Origin: an uncultured Arcanobacterium sp.
Lineage (GTDB): Bacteria; Actinomycetota; Actinomycetes; Actinomycetales; Actinomycetaceae
Direction: 5' to 3'
Assembly: GCA_945874735.1 (NCBI GenBank)
Contig: CAMCHI010000012.1
Span: 1-37,364 of the forward strand
Length of the DNA: 37,364 nt
The notes under the pieces were generated by a model. The model was given only the letters and a program-made list of their open reading frames with translations, searched no databases and was not told the DNA's origin. The stretch's first letter is position 1. The number at the start of each line of letters is the position of its first letter. Shown here in pieces: positions 9,085 through 16,715 of this stretch. A program made the translations under genes and the position numbers.

Positions 9085-9720
9085 ATGGGTATTTTTCAGA
9101 ACTCTGACTATGGGTCAGATAGTAGTTTTTTAGCTAACGTAAAACGCGCTGTAGGGCAGAGTTCTGACCATAATTTTGTAACTAAACTACTTATCATTGC
9201 TTGCGTATTCCTCTTTATGCTTACTTCTTTAAGCGACTGGTTATACGTAAACCTTATGTTTTATACGCCAATAGCAGGCCAACAGCCGTGGCGGTTTATC
9301 ACCTCTGCTTTTTTGCATGGTGGTTTATTGCACATCATGTGCAATATGTATGCACTTTTCTTAATCGGTTCTCAGCTAGAACGGGTTATGGGTAAGTGGC
9401 GCTTTATACTGCTATATTTTGGTAGCGCGATAGCTGGCAATCTAGCTGTATATTTTTTGACTCCTTGGTTTTATGACACGCTTACCGCTACCGTAGGGGC
9501 CTCCGGAGCAGTATTTGGACTATTCGGAGCCTTATTAGTAATCACACGCAAAGTATCAGGTAATATAAGTGGAATTTTAGTTTTATTAGCTATAAATTTT
9601 GCAACTAGTTTTATATTGCCTAGTATTTCTTGGGAATCGCATTTAGGTGGGCTATTAGGCGGAATAATGATAACGACGTTCCTGATAGCTATAGCAAAGC
9701 TACAAGAACGCCGTTATTAA
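9085..9720 (+). CDS. Rhomboid-family intramembrane serine protease
   Basis: 211 residues with about six hydrophobic helices. Catalytic Ser140 is in GASGAVFG and the partner His186 in SHLGGLLGG; the HGGLLHIMCNM motif (His and Asn stabilising the oxyanion) lies in the second helix. Rhomboids cleave membrane proteins within or next to their transmembrane segments; the substrate here is unknown. Start supported by AAAGAG upstream. It follows ppiA by 14 bases, suggesting co-transcription, and converges with crgA. Confidence 0.93.
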   Translation: MGIFQNSDYGSDSSFLANVKRAVGQSSDHNFVTKLLIIACVFLFMLTSLSDWLYVNLMFYTPIAGQQPWRFITSAFLHGGLLHIMCNMYALFLIGSQLERVMGKWRFILLYFGSAIAGNLAVYFLTPWFYDTLTATVGASGAVFGLFGALLVITRKVSGNISGILVLLAINFATSFILPSISWESHLGGLLGGIMITTFLIAIAKLQERRY

Positions 9721-9728
9721 AAACATGG

Positions 9729-9802
9729 ACGAGTTAAGTCATCAGCTAAGATAGCAGACTTATTAACTCAAAACTCGGGTTGCTCTCCCGTTTAGATGTT
9801 TT
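9729..9802. terminator. Paired hairpins between convergent rhomboid gene and crgA
   Basis: GAGTTAAGTC (from 9732) can pair, with a small bulge, with GACTTATTAACTC ending near 9770, and a short CGGG/CCCG hairpin follows before the crgA stop, read on the minus strand into GAGTTTT. Both are moderate; together they probably form a two-way terminator between converging genes. Confidence 0.4.
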
Positions 9803-9805
9803 AGG

Positions 9806-10084
9806 TTATTTCCAACCCATCGTCATTAAGAACCCGCTAAACATTAGACCTAATCCTAGGAAAAGATTAATGTTGCCATTAGACAAATTAGGGATTGGGT
9901 AAGCGCCATTAGTTACGTATGCGGTAACTACTACGAGCAAACCGATAATTGCTAATGCCACCATAGTAGGTGCCCACCATTTAGCAGAACGCTCAAAAGT
10001 AAGTTCTTCATTAGTGTTGGTTTTTACCCGAGCTTGGGCGCGCTCGCGCTCGATAACCTTCTTACGCTTTTTCGATTCAGGCAT
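9806..10084 (-). CDS. crgA: Cell division protein CrgA
   Basis: 92 residues: a basic cytoplasmic N-terminus (PESKKRKKVIERERAQ), then two transmembrane helices (about 36-58 and 70-90) around a short loop with a conserved-looking NxPxP-like segment (YPIPNL), ending MGWK. This length, topology and the WWAP lead-in to helix 1 are characteristic of CrgA, an actinobacterial divisome membrane protein that bridges FtsZ/FtsQ and septal penicillin-binding proteins. AAGGAA four bases before the ATG is a good ribosome-binding site. It is divergent from the sortase gene. Confidence 0.93.
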   Translation of the reverse strand: MPESKKRKKVIERERAQARVKTNTNEELTFERSAKWWAPTMVALAIIGLLVVVTAYVTNGAYPIPNLSNGNINLFLGLGLMFSGFLMTMGWK

Positions 10085-10123
10085 TTTCGTTCCTTTGAGT
10101 TTAGAAATTGCTACTATTTTAGA

Positions 10124-10132
10124 TTATCCACA
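10124..10132 (+). promoter_or_regulatory. Perfect DnaA box upstream of crgA
   Basis: TTATCCACA is an exact DnaA box in the 139-base divergent region between crgA and the sortase gene, about 40 bases upstream of the crgA start. A single box can be chance, but its position next to a division gene allows DnaA-dependent control. Confidence 0.45.
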
Positions 10133-10223
10133 ACTTCGCAAAAGGTGAAATTATTGGTATTAACTTTTAGTATATCTATATCTTTATAACATCAGGCACA
10201 ATAAAGAGATAGGAACAAGTGCC

Positions 10224-11135
10224 ATGCAAAACACCCCTGAGTCTCTCCTGGGAATAAATATGCCAACAGAGCAGATTTCAGCTACAGTGCTCGAGTCGGA
10301 ACGCCTAGAAGACGGCAAGCCTAAACTGGAGAAACCAGGACGGCATCTAGCAGGTAGTAAAGGGTGTCATCAGCGTCGCCGCGGAGCCCGCTACTATTTT
10401 TATCAAGTGTTAGGGCTTATTGGGGAAGTTCTTATCACTATTGGTTTGCTTATCGGGTTGTTTATCGTATGGCAGATTTGGTGGACAAACATTGAAGCAA
10501 ACAATGTGCTAAATAAACAAGTTACCGCGATTTCCCGCACCTATGGTCAAGCTATTGATCGGGTAGGTAATAAGCATAAAGAAGAACCACCTGTGATGAA
10601 AGATGCTGCGGATTATGAAGTAATGGGCTTGGTTTATATTCCGCGATTTGGAAAAGATTATGTGACTCCGATTCGTTCCGGCGTGGGTGCTAATGTGCTT
10701 GATACAGGCGCATTTGGGCATTATCCGGAAACAGTAAATGCGGGAGCACTTGGTAATTTCTCTATTGCCAGCCACCGCGATATGTATGGTTCGCGTATGT
10801 GGAACGCAGATGAACTCACCACGGGCGATGCGATTATTGTGGAAAACGAGGATTATTTCTGGGTCTATAAAGTGGTGGAAACCCGTACAGTGCTTCCTGC
10901 AGATGTGTGGGCGATTGCGCCTGATCCGTTCTTAGCTGCTGACGCAGTGGCTAGAGGGGAAGAATGGCAGATCACTGAGCCTACTAGACGGCTTTTAACT
11001 TTAACTACTTGCGATCCGCCTTTGGTAGCTTCACATCGTTTAATTATTCATGCCGAGCTAGATTATTGGATGAAACGCTCAGAGGGCACACCAGAGGAAT
11101 TATTAGATAACGGAAATAAAGTGGAGGCAAGCTAA
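10224..11135 (+). CDS. Class E sortase
   Basis: 303 residues. A basic cytoplasmic region of about 60 residues (with HQRRRGARYYF) precedes one transmembrane helix (about 68-90); the sortase beta-barrel follows. Catalytic residues: His184 in ASHRD, Cys263 in TLTTCDPP and Arg272 in SHRLIIH. TLTTC with a following DPP is typical of class E sortases of actinobacteria, which recognise LAxTG rather than LPxTG. A matching substrate, the LAATG protease, is encoded at 468. A weak AGGA precedes the ATG. It overlaps the next small gene by one base (TAATG), implying co-expression. Confidence 0.93.
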   Translation: MQNTPESLLGINMPTEQISATVLESERLEDGKPKLEKPGRHLAGSKGCHQRRRGARYYFYQVLGLIGEVLITIGLLIGLFIVWQIWWTNIEANNVLNKQVTAISRTYGQAIDRVGNKHKEEPPVMKDAADYEVMGLVYIPRFGKDYVTPIRSGVGANVLDTGAFGHYPETVNAGALGNFSIASHRDMYGSRMWNADELTTGDAIIVENEDYFWVYKVVETRTVLPADVWAIAPDPFLAADAVARGEEWQITEPTRRLLTLTTCDPPLVASHRLIIHAELDYWMKRSEGTPEELLDNGNKVEAS

Positions 11136-11287
11136 TGTATGGTCTGTTGTGGAGGTTAATTCCTGGCCCTAAATGGTTTAAAGCATTAGTGTGCTTAGCT
11201 TTATTAGCTGGGGTGATAGTATTTCTGTTTAAGATTGGTTTTCCGTGGTTTGTGGATTACATGGGAATAAACGACATCACTTTATAG
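11135..11287 (+). CDS. 50-aa membrane protein coupled to the sortase
   Basis: ATG shares its A with the sortase stop codon (TAATG). The 50-residue product begins MYGLLWRLIPGPKWFK, followed by a single hydrophobic helix (about 17-34) and PWFVDYMGIND. Small one-helix proteins with an N-terminal LPGP-like motif and a C-terminal PW commonly follow class E sortases in actinobacteria; I know of no assigned function. Coupling and sense-strand position make it a genuine gene, and a partner of the sortase is the natural guess. Confidence 0.7.
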   Translation: MYGLLWRLIPGPKWFKALVCLALLAGVIVFLFKIGFPWFVDYMGINDITL

Positions 11288-11591
11288 CAGGGACTAGTTT
11301 TACCCTAAAGTGCTGACGCATTTAGGATAAAAAGTCTTATATTAAGAAAATATTGGTAAGAAGCTATTTTGGGCATTGAATTAAGAGCATCTTACTTACC
11401 GCCCTGAATTTAAGTGAATACTCGGTTAATACGAGTTTCGATTAAGAGAAGTGGGTTGGGGAAATCCCCAACCCACTTTTGTATTTAGTTACTTGTTTTG
11501 CAACTATGCAACTGTGTTAGCTTTGTGGCTGTGCTTAGTATAGTTGCGTTAATGCGTAGTTGCGTTGCTATGCGACTAGACTTAGCCGTTG
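11288..11591. other. Gene-free region between convergent sortase and pknB operons
   Basis: No credible coding sequence. It holds a strong hairpin (next entry) and, on its right side, a stretch rich in GCAACT/AGTTGC words, including the ten-base direct repeat TAGTTGCGTT at 11541-11550 and 11557-11566 (16-base period). The function of these repeats is not evident. Confidence 0.6.
11449..11484. terminator. Strong bidirectional terminator
   Basis: AAGTGGGTTGGGG (11449-11461) pairs perfectly over 13 bases with 11466-11478, leaving a four-base loop. On the plus strand it runs into TTGTATTT, on the minus strand into CTCTTAA, so it is better for the sortase side but probably serves both converging operons. 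Confidence 0.85.
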
Positions 11592-13442
11592 CTAGTTTCC
11601 CCCTTCGCCACTACTGCCACCACTATTATTACCGCCGGTATCGGTGCTAGGTGGGGTAGGAGCAGGGGTAGGAGTAGCGGCAGGGCCACTAGAAATAACG
11701 AGTTTCACGCGCGTATCGTAAGACACCATACCAGCTAGTGGTTCTTGCCGAATTACTGTGCCTTCTGGCTGGTCGGAGTTTTCTCTGATGGTGTCGAAAG
11801 TCAGCTTGCGAGCATTAATTTCGTTTTGAGCGCTTTCAAAACCAGCACCCACCAGGTTTGGTAGTTGTACCTTACCTGTGCCCACCACGATAGTAATAAT
11901 ATCGCCTTTAGCTACTTTCGAGTTAGGGGCAGGAGTCATATCAAATACGATTCCTTCTGGGACACCCGGTTCATCCACCCGTTCTACCGCTCCAGTGCGC
12001 AACCCGAGAGCTTCTAGTTCGGCACGTGCCTGGGACTCGGTCAGATTCCGTTTAGTTAAATCAGGGACGGTGATTTCTGCTTTACCACCTGAGAAATGCA
12101 CGGTAATAGTGCTATTTTTCTTTACCTGCGTGCCTACGGCTGGATTAGAGGATACGAATATGCCTTCTGGAATTTCATCATCTTCCACTGGTTTTCCAAG
12201 CTTAAACACTAGTCCGGCATCTTTTAGAATACGCCGAGCAGCAGCTTCGTCTGTATTGGAAAGATCAGGCACGTCTACCATTGCTACTGCCGGAGCGGTG
12301 GGAGCATCTTCTCCAAATGCTCCCATCACAATAGCTATACCTGTGCCTACTAATAGGAAAGTAATAATGGCAATCCATACCAGCCAAGAGATACGTTTTT
12401 TAGGTGTAACTGCTGGTATGGCAGTGTTGGTAGTGGTATCTGGCCCGTTGTTTGGGTCAAAAATACTGGTAACGGTATTAGGAGCAGCTTCTGCTGTATT
12501 TAATACGGCAGTGGCGTCGCTTGGGCGAGGCGGAGTGGGAATTACTTGGGTTTGCCAAGCATTCACTTGAGGAGCACTTACTTCGCCACCTTGGATTGCG
12601 TTGAGTAGATCAGTGCGCATTTCTGCCGCACTTTGATAGCGTGCTTCGCGCCGTTTTGCTAAAGACTTCATTGCGATTCGGTCAAGCACGTTTGGAATAT
12701 CTGGCGCGATAGTGGAAGGTGGCTTGGGAGCTTCAGAAACGTGCTGATATGCTACGGCTACCGCAGAGTCACCTTGGAACGGGGGCTTTCCAGAGAGGAG
12801 TTCGTATAATAAACAGCCGGTAGAGTAAAGGTCGGAACGAGAGTCCACTACTTCTCCACGGGCTTGTTCGGGAGAAAGATACTGAGCAGTACCTACCACG
12901 GAGTTAGTGGAGGTCATGGTGGCAGCAGAGTCGGCAATAGCGCGGGCAATACCAAAGTCCATCACTTTAATCTTGCCGTCTTGCGTCATCATGATATTAC
13001 CTGGCTTAATATCTCGATGTACGATGCCTTCTTGGTGTGAATATTCTAGAGCGGAGAGCACACCCACGATTACTTGTACGGCTTCTTCAATCGGTAAAGC
13101 TACACCGCTGGAGAGTAGTTTCGACGCAGTGCGTCCACGCACGTACTCCATAATGATGTATGGTAACGATACGATGCGCCCAGTGGAAGTTTCGATTTTT
13201 TCCTCGCCTGTATCGTAAACTGCCACGATTGCAGGGTGATTTAATGCTGCAGCGGATTGAGCTTCGCGCCGGAAGCGTGCCAAGAAAGTAGGATCGGCGG
13301 CTAGGTCTGCGCGCAATACTTTAATAGCTACTGTGCGTGATAGGCGCGTGTCGTAGCCGATATGTACTTGAGCCATACCGCCACGTCCGATCAATTCACC
13401 GATTTCGTATCGGGATCCTAGGATACGAGGAATTTCAGTCAT
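11592..13442 (-). CDS. pknB: Ser/Thr protein kinase with PASTA domains (PknB type)
   Basis: 616 residues. Kinase domain: G-loop GRGGMAQV (19-26), catalytic Lys41 (VAIKVLR), HRDIKPGN with Asp144, DFG at 162-164, APE-equivalent YLSPEQARG. A proline/threonine-rich juxtamembrane linker leads to one transmembrane helix (ISWLVWIAIITFLLVG), then three extracellular PASTA repeats (each beginning VPDL or LPNL) and a Gly/Ser/Pro-rich tail. PASTA kinases sense muropeptides or lipid II and phosphorylate cell-wall and division proteins; the phosphatase, FHA readers, RodA and PBP of this operon are the usual partners. It is the last gene, and its ATG overlaps the preceding 75-aa gene by four bases (ATGA). 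No separate pknA is present, unlike in mycobacteria. Confidence 0.97.
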   Translation of the reverse strand: MTEIPRILGSRYEIGELIGRGGMAQVHIGYDTRLSRTVAIKVLRADLAADPTFLARFRREAQSAAALNHPAIVAVYDTGEEKIETSTGRIVSLPYIIMEYVRGRTASKLLSSGVALPIEEAVQVIVGVLSALEYSHQEGIVHRDIKPGNIMMTQDGKIKVMDFGIARAIADSAATMTSTNSVVGTAQYLSPEQARGEVVDSRSDLYSTGCLLYELLSGKPPFQGDSAVAVAYQHVSEAPKPPSTIAPDIPNVLDRIAMKSLAKRREARYQSAAEMRTDLLNAIQGGEVSAPQVNAWQTQVIPTPPRPSDATAVLNTAEAAPNTVTSIFDPNNGPDTTTNTAIPAVTPKKRISWLVWIAIITFLLVGTGIAIVMGAFGEDAPTAPAVAMVDVPDLSNTDEAAARRILKDAGLVFKLGKPVEDDEIPEGIFVSSNPAVGTQVKKNSTITVHFSGGKAEITVPDLTKRNLTESQARAELEALGLRTGAVERVDEPGVPEGIVFDMTPAPNSKVAKGDIITIVVGTGKVQLPNLVGAGFESAQNEINARKLTFDTIRENSDQPEGTVIRQEPLAGMVSYDTRVKLVISSGPAATPTPAPTPPSTDTGGNNSGGSSGEGGN

Positions 13443-13666
13443 TTTTCTGCTTCTCCTTTGGTGCTTTGCCGTTGAGAGCTGGCATGTAAAACACCTTCTT
13501 GGTCAATCTTGCCAAAAAATTGGGTAAAAGTGCTATCTAATAAAGTTGCAATTGGGTTACAAATTTTTTTCCACGTTGGCTTTAGCGTTAATGCAGAGCA
13601 AACTAGGTCTGTAACTATAGGGATAAAAGCTAAGTATTTAGCGGTAAAATTCGTGGTTTGCATCAT
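13439..13666 (-). CDS. Unknown 75-aa protein coupled between pbpA and pknB
   Basis: Both ends overlap the neighbouring genes by the four-base ATGA arrangement (with pbpA at 13663-13666, with pknB at 13439-13442), strong evidence that it is translated. The product starts MMQTTNFTAKYLAFIPIV and contains a moderately hydrophobic segment (about 10-28), then KPTWKK and a Gln/Ser/Lys-rich polar end. I see no motif of known families and no signal peptide. It occupies the place where mycobacteria have pknA, but nothing kinase-like remains. It may be a small membrane-associated modulator of the PBP/kinase pair, or merely an open frame keeping ribosomes running into pknB. Confidence 0.6.
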   Translation of the reverse strand: MMQTTNFTAKYLAFIPIVTDLVCSALTLKPTWKKICNPIATLLDSTFTQFFGKIDQEGVLHASSQRQSTKGEAEK

Positions 13667-15096
13667 TGGCCTAGCACCGCTTTCATAATATCTCTGGCGA
13701 TAGGTGCGGCTTGGGTGACGCCAAATCCATCGTTTTCTAAAAATACGGCTACTGCTACACGTGAATTTTCACTAGCATCAAAACCCACAAACCAAGCGTG
13801 TGGGTCTTTTTCTGCAACTTCTGCTGTGCCGGTTTTGCCTGCTACTTTCACCCCGGAAATAGCTGCCACGCTTACGCCGGTGGATTCCACTACATCAATC
13901 ATCATGGCTGTTATTTGTGAGGCGGTATCAGCAGATACAGCTTGATTTAATGTTTTGGGTTTAGTTTCTGAAAGAGGTTCTAAATCAGGAGAAAGTGTGC
14001 GTTCCACTAAATAGGGCTGCATTAGCGTGCCTTTATTGGCTATGGCTGCTGCCACCATTGCCATTTGTAGGGGACTCACTTGGATATCACGTTGTCCGAA
14101 AGCATCCATTGCTAAAGATGCTTCGTCGCTTGGTTGTGGGAAACGAGAAGGAGTCACTGGAAGCGGGATTTGTAGTTTTTGGTGAAACCCGAAAGCTTCT
14201 GCTTTTTTAATAAGCGTATTTGCTCCCATTTCGGTAGCGGCAATAGCGAAAGGAGTATTGCAAGATTCACGGAAAGCGGTGCGTAAAGTAGTGTGCCCGC
14301 TGCCATCTCCGCAGGATCCACCGTAGTTGCCGATTGCAATGGAAGTACCATTAGGGCTCCAAGTGGTAGGAGCAGCTACGGAAGTGTCAGGGGTATCGCC
14401 ACGCTCAATCATGGCTGCGGCAGTGATAATTTTGAAAATAGAGCCAGGTGCATATAAATCGCCCCCAATGGCACGGTTACGGGTAGGGTGATTAGTGTCT
14501 TCATTTAGAGCACTCCAGGCTGCTTGAGCGGTAGCTTGGTCGTGATTAGCCACTCCGTTCGGGTCAAAAGACGGAGTAGACACTAAAGCTAAAATTTTGC
14601 CGGTGCTAGGTTCGATGGCTACTGCTGCGCCCCGTCTACCATTTAATCCCCGATAGGCAGCTTCTTGGGCTGCTGCGTTTAAGGTGAGCTGTACTGCTCC
14701 TCCCTTTACTTCTGAATTGGTGAAAAAGTTGCTAATCCGAGTAGTTAATAAGGATTGATCAGATCCACCTAACACTGGATTCATGTATCGTTCTATGCCG
14801 GTCATAGCATTGTGTGCTACGGAAAAATAGCCGGTGACGGGCGCATATAATTCCCCGTTTTTATAAGTGCGTTGGAAGCGATAAGTTCCTTCACTGGGGG
14901 TGGAGGTGACTATTGCAGTATCGCCCACGATAATTGGGCCACGTTCTACGCCGTATTCTTTATACAGGGTACGCACGTTGCGAATATCGGCATTTAAGGC
15001 GGGAGCGGCAAAAAATTGGATATAGGTAGTAGCTATCAGCAAGGTGATAAACATGAGGATTACTACTAGGCTGAGTTTTTGCAAGGGACGATTCAT
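13663..15096 (-). CDS. pbpA: Class B penicillin-binding protein (elongation transpeptidase, PbpA)
   Basis: 477 residues with one N-terminal transmembrane helix (about 9-29) and an extracytoplasmic transpeptidase domain: SxxK at Ser219-Lys222 (GSIFK), SxN at Ser278-Asn280 (SCN) and KTG at 421-423. It cross-links peptidoglycan as the partner of the RodA glycosyltransferase encoded immediately upstream, with which it overlaps by four bases. The short N-terminal pedestal and the operon order match actinobacterial PbpA rather than FtsI. Confidence 0.95.
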   Translation of the reverse strand: MNRPLQKLSLVVILMFITLLIATTYIQFFAAPALNADIRNVRTLYKEYGVERGPIIVGDTAIVTSTPSEGTYRFQRTYKNGELYAPVTGYFSVAHNAMTGIERYMNPVLGGSDQSLLTTRISNFFTNSEVKGGAVQLTLNAAAQEAAYRGLNGRRGAAVAIEPSTGKILALVSTPSFDPNGVANHDQATAQAAWSALNEDTNHPTRNRAIGGDLYAPGSIFKIITAAAMIERGDTPDTSVAAPTTWSPNGTSIAIGNYGGSCGDGSGHTTLRTAFRESCNTPFAIAATEMGANTLIKKAEAFGFHQKLQIPLPVTPSRFPQPSDEASLAMDAFGQRDIQVSPLQMAMVAAAIANKGTLMQPYLVERTLSPDLEPLSETKPKTLNQAVSADTASQITAMMIDVVESTGVSVAAISGVKVAGKTGTAEVAEKDPHAWFVGFDASENSRVAVAVFLENDGFGVTQAAPIARDIMKAVLGQ

Positions 15097-16715
15097 AGTT
15101 TTACCGCCTCCGTTACTTGCGCATCAGCATGGTTAGCGGGATGTGCACTGGTAGTGTTGGCTGCGCTGGGTGAATGGGAAGTGGTAGAAAGCGGAGTGTT
15201 TTCTACAGGCTGTGCAGACGCATTATCCCAATTGGCATGCTGAATACTCACTCGCTCCACAATGGGATTTTCAGGGGTGGCGAGTAGGTTTGCTGTTTCG
15301 TCTTCTGGTTCTAAAATATGGGCAGCTAATAGTTCTTGCATTTCGGCAGTAGTTATTGCTGAGGTGAGCTGGGAAGAAGCTGGGTCGTAGGCTTGGTGGG
15401 AAAGGCGTAGCATTAAGCCTACTAGAATCCAGTTTGCCCACAAGGCAGACCCACCTAAAGCTAGGAAAGGAAGCGCTAAACCGGTAAGTGGAATCACGCG
15501 GGTCACGCCTCCGATAATCACAAAGCATTGTAAAGCAATAATTGTGCCAATTCCTGCGGCAAGTAGTTTGCCAAAGCTGTCGTGTAGAATGATGCCGGTT
15601 TTGTAGGCGCGGAAAATGAGGAGTAGGTAGAGGCATAGAATTGCGCTTACTCCTACAAAGCCAAGTTCTTCTCCGAAAGATGCATAGATTAAATCGGAGT
15701 TAGAGGCAAAGGAAATAGTGGGGTAGCCTTCTCCTAAGAAAGTGCCTAACATTCCTCCGGACGACATACCAAACCAGCCTTGCACAATCTGGTAGGAGCC
15801 AAAGCTGGCATTATATACATCATCGTTGAAAGCATTTAACCAGATTGCGAAACGGGCTTGAATATGTGGCATTGCTTTTAATAGCACCCAAATACCACCA
15901 GCAGACAGCAATGCGCCAATAATTAGCCAAGAAACTCGTTCGGTAGCTACATACAACATTGCCACGAACACTCCGAAAAAGAGTAGGGCAGTACCGAAAT
16001 CTTTTTCTAAAGCTAGTACGGCTAAACCTATTAGCCAAGCTAATAGAATTGGAGCGAAGTGTCGCATTTGGGGAAGTTGTATGCCTAGTATTTTTTTACC
16101 TGCTAAGGCGAGGTTATCGCGTTGCTGTACTAAATAACCGGCAAAGAAAATAATGAAGCAAATTTTGGCTATTTCAGCGGGCTGAAACGAAAATCCAGCG
16201 ATATTTATCCAGATTCTTGCCCCGTATATTTCTCGCCCTAAAACCGGGGTGAGCGGCATAATTAGCATTATGAAGCCAAAAATCAGGCTGGTGTAAGTAA
16301 ATTTACGTAAATTGCGCGGATTTTTTACGAAAAAAATCGTTAAGAGCATTAAGATAATGCCCGCTAAACTTAAAATAAGTTGTTCGCTTACTTCACTACT
16401 TTCTCCATGGGCAAGGAGAGCGTAGTCTATCCGGTGAATCATCACTAAGCCCAGACCGTTTAACACTACGGCGATTGGGAATATTAACGGATCTGCCCAC
16501 GGGGTAAATTTTCGTATTACTCTTTGGGCTAGGAGTAGTATTGCGAAAATGCCGGCGAATTTCAGCCAGAAATTAGCGGGAAAGCTAAAGTTGCTTACGT
16601 CTTTTAAGAAAGCTAAATCTACTAATGTCCAACCTAGGAAAACTGTGCTGACAGCCAGTAATAGTAGCCCGAATTCTACTTTTATGTTCCGACGGTTGTT
16701 TAGCTGGGTACTCAT
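15093..16715 (-). CDS. rodA: SEDS peptidoglycan glycosyltransferase RodA/FtsW
   Basis: 540 residues, about ten to twelve transmembrane helices followed by a roughly 90-residue cytoplasmic tail rich in Ala, Thr, Ser and Asn. SEDS motifs are visible: a GARIWINIAGFSFQPAEIAK segment, and EELGFVG and a C-terminal GGSALWAN-like loop. It polymerises lipid II into glycan strands together with the class B PBP. Its ATG shares one base with the phosphatase stop (TGATG), and its end overlaps pbpA by four bases. Operon position indicates RodA rather than FtsW. Confidence 0.94.
   Translation of the reverse strand: MSTQLNNRRNIKVEFGLLLLAVSTVFLGWTLVDLAFLKDVSNFSFPANFWLKFAGIFAILLLAQRVIRKFTPWADPLIFPIAVVLNGLGLVMIHRIDYALLAHGESSEVSEQLILSLAGIILMLLTIFFVKNPRNLRKFTYTSLIFGFIMLIMPLTPVLGREIYGARIWINIAGFSFQPAEIAKICFIIFFAGYLVQQRDNLALAGKKILGIQLPQMRHFAPILLAWLIGLAVLALEKDFGTALLFFGVFVAMLYVATERVSWLIIGALLSAGGIWVLLKAMPHIQARFAIWLNAFNDDVYNASFGSYQIVQGWFGMSSGGMLGTFLGEGYPTISFASNSDLIYASFGEELGFVGVSAILCLYLLLIFRAYKTGIILHDSFGKLLAAGIGTIIALQCFVIIGGVTRVIPLTGLALPFLALGGSALWANWILVGLMLRLSHQAYDPASSQLTSAITTAEMQELLAAHILEPEDETANLLATPENPIVERVSIQHANWDNASAQPVENTPLSTTSHSPSAANTTSAHPANHADAQVTEAVKL

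Noticed and set aside
11878-12570. A 230-codon open frame opposite pknB
   Set aside because: It lies wholly antisense to the linker/PASTA region of a clear gene, has no ribosome-binding site and its low-complexity composition mirrors the PknB codons.
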